Source: Epibacterium sp. Ofav1-8 (GTDB lineage: Bacteria; Pseudomonadota; Alphaproteobacteria; Rhodobacterales; Rhodobacteraceae). Taken from it: 64,000 nucleotides of DNA. Position 1 is the first letter of the stretch; each line of letters opens with the position of its first letter. The notes under the pieces are model-generated. The model searched no databases. It saw only the letters and a list, made by a program, of their open reading frames with translations, and was not told the DNA's origin. This document shows positions 34,024-42,275 of the stretch, piece by piece. The translations under genes and the position numbers were made by a program. The stretch is from positions 124,001 to 188,000 of the forward strand of contig NZ_JAKRFD010000003.1 of the NCBI RefSeq assembly GCF_022348185.1, read 5' to 3'.

Positions 34024-34203
34024 GCGGGGGGGGCTCCCGCCCGTCGTCGGATCATCTGCATGATCCGCTCCCGTTGGGCCGGGCGCCGGGCCTGTCGGCC
34101 CGGCGCGGCCTCCAGCCCCGAATGGGGCTGGAGGCTGGGCCCAACGCTGCCAGGGGGATCTGCCGCAGGCAGGGCACCCGCAGGGGCGGGAGCGCCCCCG
34201 TCC
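34024..34203 (+). repeat. Structured intergenic repeat, copy C (fullest copy)
   Basis: An outer arm GGGGGGGCTCCCGCCC (34025-34040) pairs with GGGCGGGAGCGCCCCC (34184-34199). Inside are an 8-bp hairpin CGGATCAT-CTGC-ATGATCCG (34048-34067), the linker CTCCCGTTGGGCC (34068-34080), a 10-bp hairpin GCGCCGGGCC-TGTC-GGCCCGGCGC (34083-34106) and an 11-bp hairpin around CCTCCAGCCCC (34109-34134). A GTTGGGCC / GGCCCAAC pair (34073-34080, 34138-34145) encloses the last two. It takes up most of the 337-bp gap between the SseB-like and yghU genes. Confidence 0.72.
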
Positions 34204-34280
34204 CTGGTGCCGCGACGGTGAATGCTGCCTTGATCCCGCTGTTCTGGCTCGGCTCCGTACCGTTCAAAAAACCGCCGCTC

Positions 34281-34318
34281 AAACAAAACGGCCACAAGCC
34301 CCGCGGGACCTGCGGCCG
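34281..34318 (-). terminator. yghU terminator
   Basis: A stem CGGCCACA / TGCGGCCG (7 of 8 pairs) with an inner CCCCGCGGG, followed on the minus strand by TTTTGTTT, 24 bases after the yghU stop. Confidence 0.65.
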
Positions 34319-34341
34319 ATTTCATGAACCAAGGCCGGAGA

Positions 34342-35214
34342 TTACTCGGCCGCTTCGAGCTTGTCCTGTGTCTTGGTGTCGAAGTCCTCTGCCGCGTGGC
34401 GTTCGTGCAGCTGCGAGGACAGCTCGCCAAAGACGCGGTTCACCATGCGGCCGCGCTGGACGGCCGGGCGGGCATCAATCGCCTTGGCCCACCGCATGAC
34501 GTGCTCATAGCTCTCCACATCGAGGAACTCTGCCGCATTGTACTGCCGGCCCAGAACCAATTGGCCATACCAGGGCCAGATCGCCATATCGGCAATCGTG
34601 TAGTCCTCGCCGGCGATATGGGTTTTGGTCGCCAGTTCCCGGTTCAGCACATCCAGCTGACGCTTGACCTCCATGGTGAACCGGTTGATCGGGTATTCGA
34701 ATTTCTCCGGCGCATAGGCGTAGAAATGGCCAAACCCGCCGCCCAGATAGGGGGCGGAGCCCATCTGCCAGAACAGCCAGTTCAGAACCTCGGTGCGCGC
34801 GCTGCCCTCCTTGGGCAGGAAGTGGCCGAACTTCTCGGCCAGATGCATCAGGATCGACGCACTTTCGAACACCCGGACAGGCTCTGCGCCGCTGCGATCG
34901 AGCAGCGCGGGGATCTTGGAATTCGGGTTGATCTCGACAAAACCGGAGCCGAACTGATCGCCGTCGCCGATCTTGATCAGCCAGGCATCATATTCCGCCT
35001 CCTTGACGCCCGCGGCCAGCAGTTCTTCCAGCATCACCGTGACCTTGACGCCATTGGGCGTTGCCAGGGAATAGAGCTGGAAGGGATGCGCGCCCACCGG
35101 CAGATCCTTGTCATGGGTGGCGCCGGCTATGGGGCGGTTGATGGAGGCGAACTGGCCGCCGCTTTCCTGCTCCCAGGTCCAGACCTTCGGAGGGGTATAG
35201 GTCGAATCGCTCAT
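34342..35214 (-). CDS. yghU: Glutathione S-transferase-like disulfide-bond oxidoreductase (YghU type)
   Basis: GST Nu-class protein of 290 residues. It begins with the YghU-type N-terminal extension (YTPPKVWTWEQESGGQFASINRPIAGATHDK), then the thioredoxin-like domain (HPFQLYSLATPNGVKVTVMLEELL; NPNSKIPALLD; VFESASILMHLAEKFG) and the helical domain (EDYTIADMAIWPWYGQL). Characterised relatives bind two glutathiones and reduce disulfides. The ATG at 35214 is chosen because the extension begins directly after it. Single-gene unit. Confidence 0.93.
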   Translation of the reverse strand: MSDSTYTPPKVWTWEQESGGQFASINRPIAGATHDKDLPVGAHPFQLYSLATPNGVKVTVMLEELLAAGVKEAEYDAWLIKIGDGDQFGSGFVEINPNSKIPALLDRSGAEPVRVFESASILMHLAEKFGHFLPKEGSARTEVLNWLFWQMGSAPYLGGGFGHFYAYAPEKFEYPINRFTMEVKRQLDVLNRELATKTHIAGEDYTIADMAIWPWYGQLVLGRQYNAAEFLDVESYEHVMRWAKAIDARPAVQRGRMVNRVFGELSSQLHERHAAEDFDTKTQDKLEAAE

Positions 35215-35496
35215 GGAGGGCCTCTTTGTTCCCGTGTCAGACGTTGGTGAAGGGCCAGCCCGCAGGCGGCGCCTCACCTCAGATGGGGACGATACCGAAA
35301 ATTCCAATGACTGGAAGGTCTGGCGCGGTAAATTTTTGGACACCTGATTGTGCGCGGTTGTTGCGCGGCGGGGCCGGAGGCCCGATCCGCCGCGATCTGC
35401 GGCGCAATTTGGCGCTGACGGGAACCTCGGCGGTTTTCATTTCCGCCCAGCCGCGTATGTATGGGGAAAGCCCCTTACAGACAGGCAGAATATCCC

Positions 35497-36261
35497 ATGG
35501 CCACAAGCGAAAAACCGCCTCTTCTGGCGGTCCTGATCGACGCGGATAATATCTCCGCAAAATTTGCAGAAGCCATGTTCGAGGAGATCGCCTCGCTGGG
35601 GGAGGCAAGCATCCGGCGCATCTACGGGGATTTCTCCGGTGGCGGTCCGCAGGGCTGGAGCAAGGACAAGCTTGCCGCCTATGCGATTGTTCCGCATCAG
35701 CAATTTGCCAACACCACCGGCAAGAACGCCAGCGATATCGCGCTGGTGATCGACGCGATGGACATCCTGCATTCGGGCCGGTTCGACGGGTTTGTGCTGA
35801 TCTCGTCCGACAGCGATTTCACCCGTCTGGCCAGTCGCATCCGCGAACAGGGGCTGGATGTCTATGGCATGGGGATGCGCAAGACGCCGGCGGCCTTTGT
35901 GCGGGCGTGCAAGCGGTTCATCTATGTGGAGAATCTCCTGAAAGAGGAGCCCAAACCGCAAAAGCAGAAACAGAAACCAGCCGCGCAGGCGACCGAGCAG
36001 ACCGCAGCACCGCAGGACGATCAGGCTCCGGCAGAGCTCGAAGATCCGCAGAAACTGGTGCTGCGCGCCATGGATGCGATCAGCCAGGAGGACGAGTGGT
36101 TCTCGCTTGGGCAGATCGGCCAGTATATCACCGCCGCCAGCCCGGACTTCGATACCCGCAGCTACGGCAAGAGCAAACTCTCGGACCTGATCGCCACGAT
36201 GAAAATCCTGGAAACCCGCAGGGGGGACGGCAACCAGATCCTCGTGCGGCGGCTCGATTGA
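35497..36261 (+). CDS. NYN-domain nuclease-like protein with LOTUS/OST-HTH domain
   Basis: Protein of 254 residues. The N-terminal NYN (PIN-like) domain has acidic residues at the expected metal-site positions: VLIDADNIS (13-21), ASDIALVIDAMDIL (about 77-90) and LISSDSDFTRLASRIREQG (about 98-116). A Lys/Gln/Pro-rich linker (KPQKQKQKPAAQ) leads to a C-terminal LOTUS/OST-HTH domain (about 180-250), which binds RNA or G-quadruplexes in eukaryotic relatives. Likely an RNase or RNA-binding factor. The ATG at 36261 of the next gene overlaps its stop (TGATG), so the two are coupled. Confidence 0.88.
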   Translation: MATSEKPPLLAVLIDADNISAKFAEAMFEEIASLGEASIRRIYGDFSGGGPQGWSKDKLAAYAIVPHQQFANTTGKNASDIALVIDAMDILHSGRFDGFVLISSDSDFTRLASRIREQGLDVYGMGMRKTPAAFVRACKRFIYVENLLKEEPKPQKQKQKPAAQATEQTAAPQDDQAPAELEDPQKLVLRAMDAISQEDEWFSLGQIGQYITAASPDFDTRSYGKSKLSDLIATMKILETRRGDGNQILVRRLD

Positions 36262-36656
36262 TGCCGACACCGCAACCTGGCGCGCTCCGCTGGCAAAAAG
36301 CCGAGGGCGCGGTGATCTGCGCGGCCGGTCTGTGGCTCTATGCCGGAGCGGAGGCGGTGCTTCCGATCTGGGGGGCGGTGCTTGTGTTCTTTGCCCCGGA
36401 TCTGAGCTTTCTCGGCTATCTATTCGGGCGCCGTGTCGGGGCGATTTGTTACAACCTGGTCCACGTCTACGCGGCGGCAATTGTTACATTGGTGCTGGCG
36501 CATCTGTGGCAGGCGCCGCTGGGGTGGGAGCTGGGTGCGCTCTGGCTGGCGCATTGCGGTCTCGACCGGATGCTGGGATACGGGTTGAAAACACCGCAAG
36601 GCTTTGAATTTACGCATCTCGGCCGCATCGGGCGTGCGCGTCAGGACGCAGAATAG
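36261..36656 (+). CDS. DUF4260-family membrane protein
   Basis: Integral membrane protein of 131 residues with three to four hydrophobic segments (AVICAAGLWLYAGAEAVLPIWGAVLVFFAPDL; ICYNLVHVYAAAIVTLVLAHL; LGALWLAHCGLDRMLGYGLK). The conserved pieces FFAPDLSFLGYLFGRRVGA and GLDRMLGYGLKTPQGFEFTHLG fit DUF4260. It overlaps the NYN-LOTUS gene by one base and is presumably co-translated. Function unknown. Confidence 0.85.
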   Translation: MPTPQPGALRWQKAEGAVICAAGLWLYAGAEAVLPIWGAVLVFFAPDLSFLGYLFGRRVGAICYNLVHVYAAAIVTLVLAHLWQAPLGWELGALWLAHCGLDRMLGYGLKTPQGFEFTHLGRIGRARQDAE

Positions 36657-36827
36657 CGCCGGACGCACGGCCGATCACGCGTATCTCACGCGGTCTCGTC
36701 TCTCAACACAGCCGCGTGAGAGCCACTTCGCATGTGACCAATCTCGCGTATCTTCGCCTGAGATCCCGCACTGATGCGGATCAACTGGAGTTTGCTGCGC
36801 CGTCTGGCGCGAGGAGAGGAATTGGCG

Positions 36828-37346
36828 ATGAAACGTTTTGCATTGGCTGCGGTGGCAGCCCTGTCTTTTGGTCTACCCGCGTTTGCTGGTGAGCAGTTTG
36901 TGGACGACACCGGCTATGCGGTTTCGGGCTATGACGTCGTGGCCTACCGCAGCCTGGCGCAGGCCCCGGTTGGGCAGGCGCAGCCCGCCGCGGTCCCCGG
37001 CAAGGCCGACATCACCGCGGATTACAATGGCGCGACCTTCGCCTTTGCGACCGAGGAAAACCGCGACACCTTCCTGGAGAACCCGGCCTATTATGCCCCG
37101 GCCTATGACGGCCACTGTGCCTATGGCGTCTCCAAGGGCGGCAAGGTGCCGGGCAATCCCAACCTGTGGCGGATCGTGGATGACAAGCTGTATCTGAACA
37201 TCACCAAGAATGTGGTGAGCTTCTGGGAAGAAGACATTCCCGGCAACATCACCCTGGCCGAGGGCAACTGGCCCGGCATTGATCCCAACCCGGCGTCGAC
37301 CAATCCGATCCCGAACTTTGCGTCCAGCGCCCCGGCGCAGGACTGA
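36828..37346 (+). CDS. Periplasmic YHS-domain protein
   Basis: Exported protein of 172 residues with a signal peptide (MKRFALAAVAALSFGLPAFA, cleaved before GEQF). The YHS-like core includes GYAVSGYDVVAYRSL, ADYNGATFAFATEENRDTFLENPAYYAPAYDGHCAYGVSKG and NLWRIVDDKLYLNIT. Such YHS lipoprotein-like proteins are thought to bind metals (copper or similar), but no metal site is proven. The ATG at 36828 is preceded by GAGGAGAGG. Own transcription unit with a strong terminator. Confidence 0.87.
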   Translation: MKRFALAAVAALSFGLPAFAGEQFVDDTGYAVSGYDVVAYRSLAQAPVGQAQPAAVPGKADITADYNGATFAFATEENRDTFLENPAYYAPAYDGHCAYGVSKGGKVPGNPNLWRIVDDKLYLNITKNVVSFWEEDIPGNITLAEGNWPGIDPNPASTNPIPNFASSAPAQD

Positions 37347-37369
37347 CGGTTAAAGGTCAGTCATACACA

Positions 37370-37397
37370 GGCCCCGCAGGTGATGCGGGGCCTTTTT
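37370..37397 (+). terminator. Terminator of the YHS gene
   Basis: An 8-bp stem GGCCCCGC / GCGGGGCC with a 7-base loop and TTTTTG, 24 bases after the stop codon. Confidence 0.92.
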
Positions 37398-37415
37398 GTT
37401 TGCACTGTCTGCTGC

Positions 37416-37427
37416 GGGGGGGGGGGG
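37416..37427. repeat. Run of twelve G residues
   Basis: A homopolymer of 12 G between the YHS terminator and the araC stop codon, one base away from the latter. It is outside both coding regions, so length changes would not shift a frame. Confidence 0.85.
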
Positions 37428-37428
37428 A

Positions 37429-38322
37429 TCAGCGGGCCGGTGACGGGCCTGCCATCCGTTGCCACCGCCCCGGAGACATGCCCACGGCGGCGGTAAACTG
37501 GCGGGTCATATGCGGCTGGTCGCTGAAACCTGCATAGGCCGCCGCCTCCGCCAGGGACATGCCGTCGGAAATCGCCTGCCGTGCCCGGTCGACCCGACGC
37601 AGCGTCAGGTAGCGATAGGGGCTGGTGCCCAGCGCGGCGCGGAATTGCCGGGACAGGCTGTAGCGGTCGTGCTGGGTCAGGTTCTCCAGGTCCTCGGACG
37701 GAACCACCTGGTCCGCGTGGGCATCCAGATAGGCGCGCGCCTGCTCCACCGCGCGGAGATCAATGCGGGACGTCCGCATCTGGCCCGCGCTCTGGTCCTG
37801 TGCGAGCAATCCCTGCGCCAGCAGCGTGATGATCTGATCCAGTTGCAGCGGCTCCAGGGTCCGGCCCATATCCGCGCAGGCGTTCTGGAGCGCCTGCAAC
37901 AATGCGCCATCGGTCAGCACCGGATCGCGGGCAAACGGCAGCGCGCGGGCGTTTGGGCCGAGCGCGTCCCGGATGCGGGTCGGGGCGATATAGAGCATCC
38001 GGTAGGAAAACCCGGCGTCATGACCAGCTTCGCCATCATGCAGCTCGTCCGGGTGAATGACGATCACGTTCCCCGCAAGACTGTCCGCCCGCGCCCCGCG
38101 ATAGCGAAAGCTCTGCACGCCGGTGATGGTATAGCCGATCGCATAGGTGTCGTGGCGGTGCGGACCATAGGCATGGCCGTCGAAATGCGCCTCGATCCGC
38201 TCGATGCCGGGGGTTTGCGGCGCCACCCGCAACCAGTCACCGCGGCTGGGCAATGTGCAGGATCGTTCAAGACCGGGCGGTTCGGCTCTGGCAGGGTGCG
38301 GCTTTGACGACGTGTCGGTCAT
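37429..38322 (-). CDS. AraC-family transcriptional regulator
   Basis: Protein of 297 residues. The N-terminal cupin-like ligand domain includes AHFDGHAYGPHRHDTYAIGYTITGVQSFRYRGA and GNVIVIHPDELHDGEAG. The C-terminal pair of HTH motifs spans about 195-290, with LTQHDRYSLSRQFRAALGTSPYRYL and MSLAEAAAYAGFSDQPHMTRQFTAAVGMSPGRW. The ATG at 38322 begins a short polar leader. It is divergent from a cupin / DUF2000 operon, which it may control; the gap is only about 80 bases. Effector unknown. Confidence 0.92.
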   Translation of the reverse strand: MTDTSSKPHPARAEPPGLERSCTLPSRGDWLRVAPQTPGIERIEAHFDGHAYGPHRHDTYAIGYTITGVQSFRYRGARADSLAGNVIVIHPDELHDGEAGHDAGFSYRMLYIAPTRIRDALGPNARALPFARDPVLTDGALLQALQNACADMGRTLEPLQLDQIITLLAQGLLAQDQSAGQMRTSRIDLRAVEQARAYLDAHADQVVPSEDLENLTQHDRYSLSRQFRAALGTSPYRYLTLRRVDRARQAISDGMSLAEAAAYAGFSDQPHMTRQFTAAVGMSPGRWQRMAGPSPAR

Positions 38323-38403
38323 GGGTGGGGATCCTTGGGCGGCACGGGACATATCCTGCTGGCCCGGCTCGGGCTGGTTGGCACTACAACAAGGAGTATC
38401 CCT

Positions 38404-38787
38404 TTGCCGCCTGAAAAACTCAATATTCTCGATCAGGTAGATGCGCAGATAACGCAGGTCTTCGATCCGCATATCGTGGCGGATGTGAATGACGCGCAGG
38501 TCAAGGTCGCCAAGTTCGGTCCCCTGTTCGACTGGCACAGCCACCCGGCGGAGGACGAGGCGTTTCTGGTCCTGCGCGGGCGTATCGCCATCGATTTCCG
38601 CGATGGTGTGGTTGAACTGGGGCAGGGGGAGTTCCTCTGTGTGCCGCGTGGCGTCGAACATCGCCCCCGGGCGCTGACGCCGGAGCCGGTGGTGATCATG
38701 GTGGAACCCGCCGGTACGGTGAACACCGGTGATGCCGAGAGTGCCCTGACCGTGGCGGCGCCAAAGCGCCTGCAGGCGGAGGGCTGA
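38404..38787 (+). CDS. Single-domain cupin protein
   Basis: Protein of 127 residues with one cupin fold. Metal-binding motif 1 is in GPLFDWHSHPAEDEAFLVLRG (H-x-H-x6-E-type) and motif 2 in LGQGEFLCVPRGVEHRP. The likely start is TTG at 38404, seven bases after AAGGAG; an ATG further upstream (38335) would run into the araC start region and has no site. It is followed after 3 bases by the DUF2000 gene, so both are one operon, divergent from an AraC regulator. Possibly a small-molecule dioxygenase or sensor. Confidence 0.82.
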   Translation: MPPEKLNILDQVDAQITQVFDPHIVADVNDAQVKVAKFGPLFDWHSHPAEDEAFLVLRGRIAIDFRDGVVELGQGEFLCVPRGVEHRPRALTPEPVVIMVEPAGTVNTGDAESALTVAAPKRLQAEG

Positions 38788-38790
38788 GCG

Positions 38791-39201
38791 ATGCAGTTCG
38801 AGACCAAGATCGCCATTGTCCTGCGCGCGGATCTTGCCACCTGGCAGAAGCTCAATGTCACCGCGTTTCTGATGTCGGGCATCGTCGGCGCGGCGCTGGA
38901 GCTGATCGGGGAGCGCTACCGCGACGCGGACGGTAACAGCTACAACGCGCTGGCCATTCAGCCGGTCATCGTTCTGGCCAGCGACGGCGCGGGGCTGGGC
39001 AAGATCCATGCGCGGGCGCTGAGCCGGGAGGTGCCGCTGTCGCTTTATACCGAGGAGATGTTTGCCACCGGCCATGACGCCGCCAACCGCGCGGTGGTGG
39101 CGGAGTACGCAGCGGCGGATCTGACCCTCGCGGGGCTGGCGCTGCGCGCAGACAGGAAGCTGGTCGACAAGATCACCAAAGGCGCAAAGATGCACCCCTA
39201 G
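38791..39201 (+). CDS. DUF2000-family protein
   Basis: Soluble protein of 136 residues. The start KIAIVLRADLATWQKLNVTAFLMSGI and the later LAIQPVIVLASDG and VPLSLYTEEMFATGHDAANR are typical of DUF2000, related in fold to peptidyl-tRNA hydrolase 2. Function unknown. It is co-transcribed with the cupin gene (3-base gap) and followed by a terminator shared with gcrA. Confidence 0.87.
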   Translation: MQFETKIAIVLRADLATWQKLNVTAFLMSGIVGAALELIGERYRDADGNSYNALAIQPVIVLASDGAGLGKIHARALSREVPLSLYTEEMFATGHDAANRAVVAEYAAADLTLAGLALRADRKLVDKITKGAKMHP

Positions 39202-39300
39202 GGCAGCGCTTCGGGCGGGAGATGCGCCGCTGCCCTGGCGGCGGCGCGCCTTGGGCGAGGTCCGGACCCATCCCGCCCCGCATGGGCCGCGTGCAACGAA

Positions 39301-39335
39301 AAACCCCGGCTGTCCAAAAAGGCGCCGGGGTTTCT
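39301..39335. terminator. Terminator between DUF2000 gene and gcrA
   Basis: A 10-bp stem AAACCCCGGC / GCCGGGGTTT between convergent genes; A-rich and T-rich flanks suggest bidirectional use. Confidence 0.8.
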
Positions 39336-39358
39336 GTCGTGTCGTGTGGGATGCGCGC

Positions 39359-39949
39359 TCAGCGCTTGCGGTCGCGGCGCGAGCTCATCGGCTGGAAGGC
39401 AACGCCCACATGCGCCTCGCAATAGGGTTTGCCCTGCTGGGTGGGCAGGCCGCAGAACCAGAAATCATCGGTCGCCGGATCCCCAACGGGCCATTTGCAG
39501 GTGCGCTCCGTCAGTTCCATCAGCGTCAGCTTCTTGGCCTTCTTTTCGATCTCGTTGACCTTGGCCAGGGCTTCGGGGCTGATCTCATTGGCAGAGGGCT
39601 GCGGCGGCAGCGGCTGACCTGCGGGGATGATCTGCTTGCGCGCCGGGGCGGCGGGTTTCGGCTCTGCCGCCGGAGCTTCGGCGACGGGGGCCGGTGCGGC
39701 CGGGCGGGCCGGTTCCGTCTTGGGCGCGGCCTTGGGCTTTGCGGCCGCCTTGGGCGCGGGCTTTTCCTTCGGCTCGGCTGCGGCCTTGCTGCTGCCGCCG
39801 GTGGTGCGATTGGACAGGCCGAGGCGGTGAACCTTGCCGATCACTGCATTGCGGGTCACCCCGCCGAGTTCCTTTGCGATCTGACTGGCCGACTGGCCTT
39901 CGCCCCACATTTTCTTGAGCAGTTCGACGCGCTCGTCTGTCCAGGACAT
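39359..39949 (-). CDS. gcrA: Cell-cycle regulator GcrA
   Basis: Alphaproteobacterial regulator of 196 residues that works with sigma-70 and prefers promoters with methylated GANTC sites. The N-terminal DNA-binding domain is highly typical: MSWTDERVELLKKMWGEGQS, ASQIAKELGGVTRNAVIGKV and HRLGLSNR. An Ala/Pro/Lys-rich linker (about 55-115) leads to the conserved C-terminal part LMELTERTCKWPVGDP, DDFWFCGLPTQQGKPYCEAH and VAFQPMSSRRDRKR, which binds sigma factor. Single gene with its own promoter region. Confidence 0.96.
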   Translation of the reverse strand: MSWTDERVELLKKMWGEGQSASQIAKELGGVTRNAVIGKVHRLGLSNRTTGGSSKAAAEPKEKPAPKAAAKPKAAPKTEPARPAAPAPVAEAPAAEPKPAAPARKQIIPAGQPLPPQPSANEISPEALAKVNEIEKKAKKLTLMELTERTCKWPVGDPATDDFWFCGLPTQQGKPYCEAHVGVAFQPMSSRRDRKR

Positions 39950-40138
39950 AAGGTGCCTTTCAAAGCTAATAGCGGCCTCAAGAAACCTGTGGCCGCCATC
40001 GAATTCCAGAGTGTTGCCCTACAATAGTCACTGGCGGGCGAGATACAAGTCATGAACCGACCCCTGACGGCACAGAACCGCAGCTTGCATCCCGGGAATG
40101 AGCGATTATGCAGGGGGGACTGAGACGATGAGGATGCT

Positions 40139-40963
40139 ATGACCGACAACAACATACACTCGAGCTTTCGCATCGAGGTCGGCGAACGCCGGTTCGGCCG
40201 GGTCAATTGGCTGGGTCTGAAAACCCTGGCGGAGCGCGAGATCAAGCGGTTCCTGGTGGTCTATACCCAGACGCTGGTGGCGCCGATGGTGACGGCGGCG
40301 CTGTTCCTGCTGATCTTTTCGATCGCCATCGGGCCGCGCCGGGGCGACGTCATGGGCGTGGACTTCATGTCGTTCATCGCGCCGGGTATCATGATGATGA
40401 CGGTGATCCAGAACGCTTTTGCCAATACCTCGTCGTCGCTGGTGATCTCCAAGGTGCAGGGCAATATCGTTGACACGCTGATGCCGCCCTTGTCGGGGCT
40501 GGAGATCCTGCTGGGCTATCTCGCCGGGGCGATCGCACGCGGGTTGCTGGTGGCGACGGGAATCGGTCTCGGGTTGGTGCTGGTGCTGGGGCTGGTGCCC
40601 GCGCATCCGCTGGTGGCGCTGGGCTTTGTGGTGCTGGGAGCCGCGTTTCTGGGCGGCTTGGGCATCGTGGCCGGGGTATTTGCCGAGAAGTTCGACCAGA
40701 TGGCGGCGATCACCAACTTTATCGTGACGCCGCTGGCCTTCCTGTCGGGGACCTTCTACTCGGTCGAGGCGCTGCCGCCGGTGCTCTATGCGATCAGCCA
40801 CGTCAACCCGGTATTCTACCTCATTGATGGGGTGCGGTTCGGGATGATCGGCGTGTCCGACAGCGACCCGGCCTTTGGCGCCCTGGTGTGCCTTGGGGCA
40901 ACGGCCGTCATTCTGGTCGTAGCCTGGCAGATGCTGCGCCGCGGATACCGGCTGAAGGACTGA
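40139..40963 (+). CDS. ABC-2 type transporter permease
   Basis: Membrane protein of 274 residues with six helices (for example TLVAPMVTAALFLLIFSIAI; FIAPGIMMMTVIQNAFANTS). The ABC-2 signature region GTFYSVEALPPVLYAISHVNPVFYLIDGVRFGMIG near the C terminus is clear. It resembles the YadH/NodJ type rather than KpsM. No ATPase gene is adjacent, so its partner lies elsewhere. It is 8 kb from the KpsT ATPase, which lacks a permease here, but similarity does not favour that pairing. Confidence 0.88.
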   Translation: MTDNNIHSSFRIEVGERRFGRVNWLGLKTLAEREIKRFLVVYTQTLVAPMVTAALFLLIFSIAIGPRRGDVMGVDFMSFIAPGIMMMTVIQNAFANTSSSLVISKVQGNIVDTLMPPLSGLEILLGYLAGAIARGLLVATGIGLGLVLVLGLVPAHPLVALGFVVLGAAFLGGLGIVAGVFAEKFDQMAAITNFIVTPLAFLSGTFYSVEALPPVLYAISHVNPVFYLIDGVRFGMIGVSDSDPAFGALVCLGATAVILVVAWQMLRRGYRLKD

Positions 40964-40985
40964 GCGACGCAGAAGGTCCGGAGGC

Positions 40986-41900
40986 TCAGGGGGCGGGGCG
41001 GCGTGCGGTCACGCTTGGGCGCTTGCCGTTGACGCTCTCGCGCCAGGCCAGCAGCGCCGCGCCGGAGAGGATGATGCCGGCCCCCAGAAGGGTGATCCAA
41101 TCCGGCAGCACGCCAAAGATCACCGCATCGTAGATCGCGGCAAAGACCAGCGTGCCATAGGCAAAGGGCGCCACAAAGGACGCATCCGCCCGCGCCATGC
41201 CATTGATGAAACAGGCCTGCGCACAGGCCATCAATCCGCCAAGCGCGGCCAGCGCGCCCCATTGCGCCGGGGTCGGCATCTGCCAGACCGCCAGCGCGGC
41301 GCAGCTGGCGATCACCATGCCGATCAGGTTGTTCACCCACAGCACCTGCAAGGGCGGTTCGCGTCCCGCCAGTTTCTTGATAAAGATCAGCTCCGCCCCC
41401 ATGGCGACCGCAGCGCCAAGCGCCAGAACCGCTGCGGGCTGGAAACTCTCCGGTGTCGGGCGCAGCAGGATCATCGCACCCGCAAGGGCGATGGCGGCGG
41501 CCAGCCAGCGCCAGGGGCCGACCTTCTCGCCCAGGAACGGGATCGCCAGCAGCATGCCGATCACCGGGTTCAGAAAGGAAATCGCCGTCGCATCCGCCAG
41601 CGGGATGAAGGCAACGGAGGCAAACATCAGCGTGACACCGCCCCAGCCAAAGGAGGAGCGCCCGATATGCAACCCCCAGTGCGGCGCGCGAATCTGCTGG
41701 CGCCGCGCCATCACCGCAATCGAAATCCCGATGAAGGCAAAGACGAACCGCCCCTGGCTGATCTGCAAGGCATGCAACGGCGGGCCGAGCGTGTCGGTGC
41801 CGAGCGACTTTGCCAACAGCGTGGTGCCGGCGATGAAGACGGTCGCCAGCAGGATCAGCGCGGCGGCAAGCGGTGGGTTTTGCGGGGTCACATGGCTCAT
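40986..41900 (-). CDS. EamA/DMT-family transporter
   Basis: Membrane protein of 304 residues with about ten helices in two EamA repeats: AAALILLATVFIAGTTLLAK ... FLNPVIGMLLAIPFLGEKVGPWRW, and the second ending YGTLVFAAIYDAVIFGVLPDW ... GAGIILSGAALLAWRE. The N-terminal start MSHVTPQNPPLA is at 41900. These proteins export metabolites; the substrate cannot be read from the sequence. It converges on the ABC-2 permease gene with a 22-base gap. Confidence 0.9.
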   Translation of the reverse strand: MSHVTPQNPPLAAALILLATVFIAGTTLLAKSLGTDTLGPPLHALQISQGRFVFAFIGISIAVMARRQQIRAPHWGLHIGRSSFGWGGVTLMFASVAFIPLADATAISFLNPVIGMLLAIPFLGEKVGPWRWLAAAIALAGAMILLRPTPESFQPAAVLALGAAVAMGAELIFIKKLAGREPPLQVLWVNNLIGMVIASCAALAVWQMPTPAQWGALAALGGLMACAQACFINGMARADASFVAPFAYGTLVFAAIYDAVIFGVLPDWITLLGAGIILSGAALLAWRESVNGKRPSVTARRPAP

Positions 41901-42275
41901 GCGTCAATCGGTGCGTCAGGCCGCCGCCAAAGGCAAGCGCAAAGGCTGCGCTCCGGGGTGATGCGTCCCGTGCCCCCGGATGGGCTGGGATGCCGGTTTG
42001 CGCTGATGAAGGTGTCAAAGGGGGTTTTCATGCCGATAAACTTCCGTTATGGACCCTGCCTATGATCAAACACGCGTCTTTCCTGTCGACCCGACGTCGA
42101 CGCCAATGTGCCTGACACGCTGCCATCCGCAGCGCCTTTGATCCCGCGCGCCTTGCTTGTTCATCAAGGGGGCGCGACCTTCTCGAACCCAGACCGGACC
42201 AGTTGTTGACCGTCGCCCCGTGGTGGGGCACTGATTTGGTCCTGATCCCTCATAGTCATGATAAGGATGACCCCC
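41901..42275. other. Divergent promoter region between the EamA gene and argD
   Basis: A 375-bp gap that must hold promoters for both genes. It includes the palindrome GTCGAC-CCGAC-GTCGAC (42,087-42,103). No clear arginine-type operator, small gene or terminator was found. Confidence 0.45.

Noticed and set aside
40139-40963. ABC-2 permease as the missing KpsM partner
   Set aside because: Sequence resembles the YadH/NodJ type, it is 8 kb away on the other strand, and it has no capsule genes beside it.
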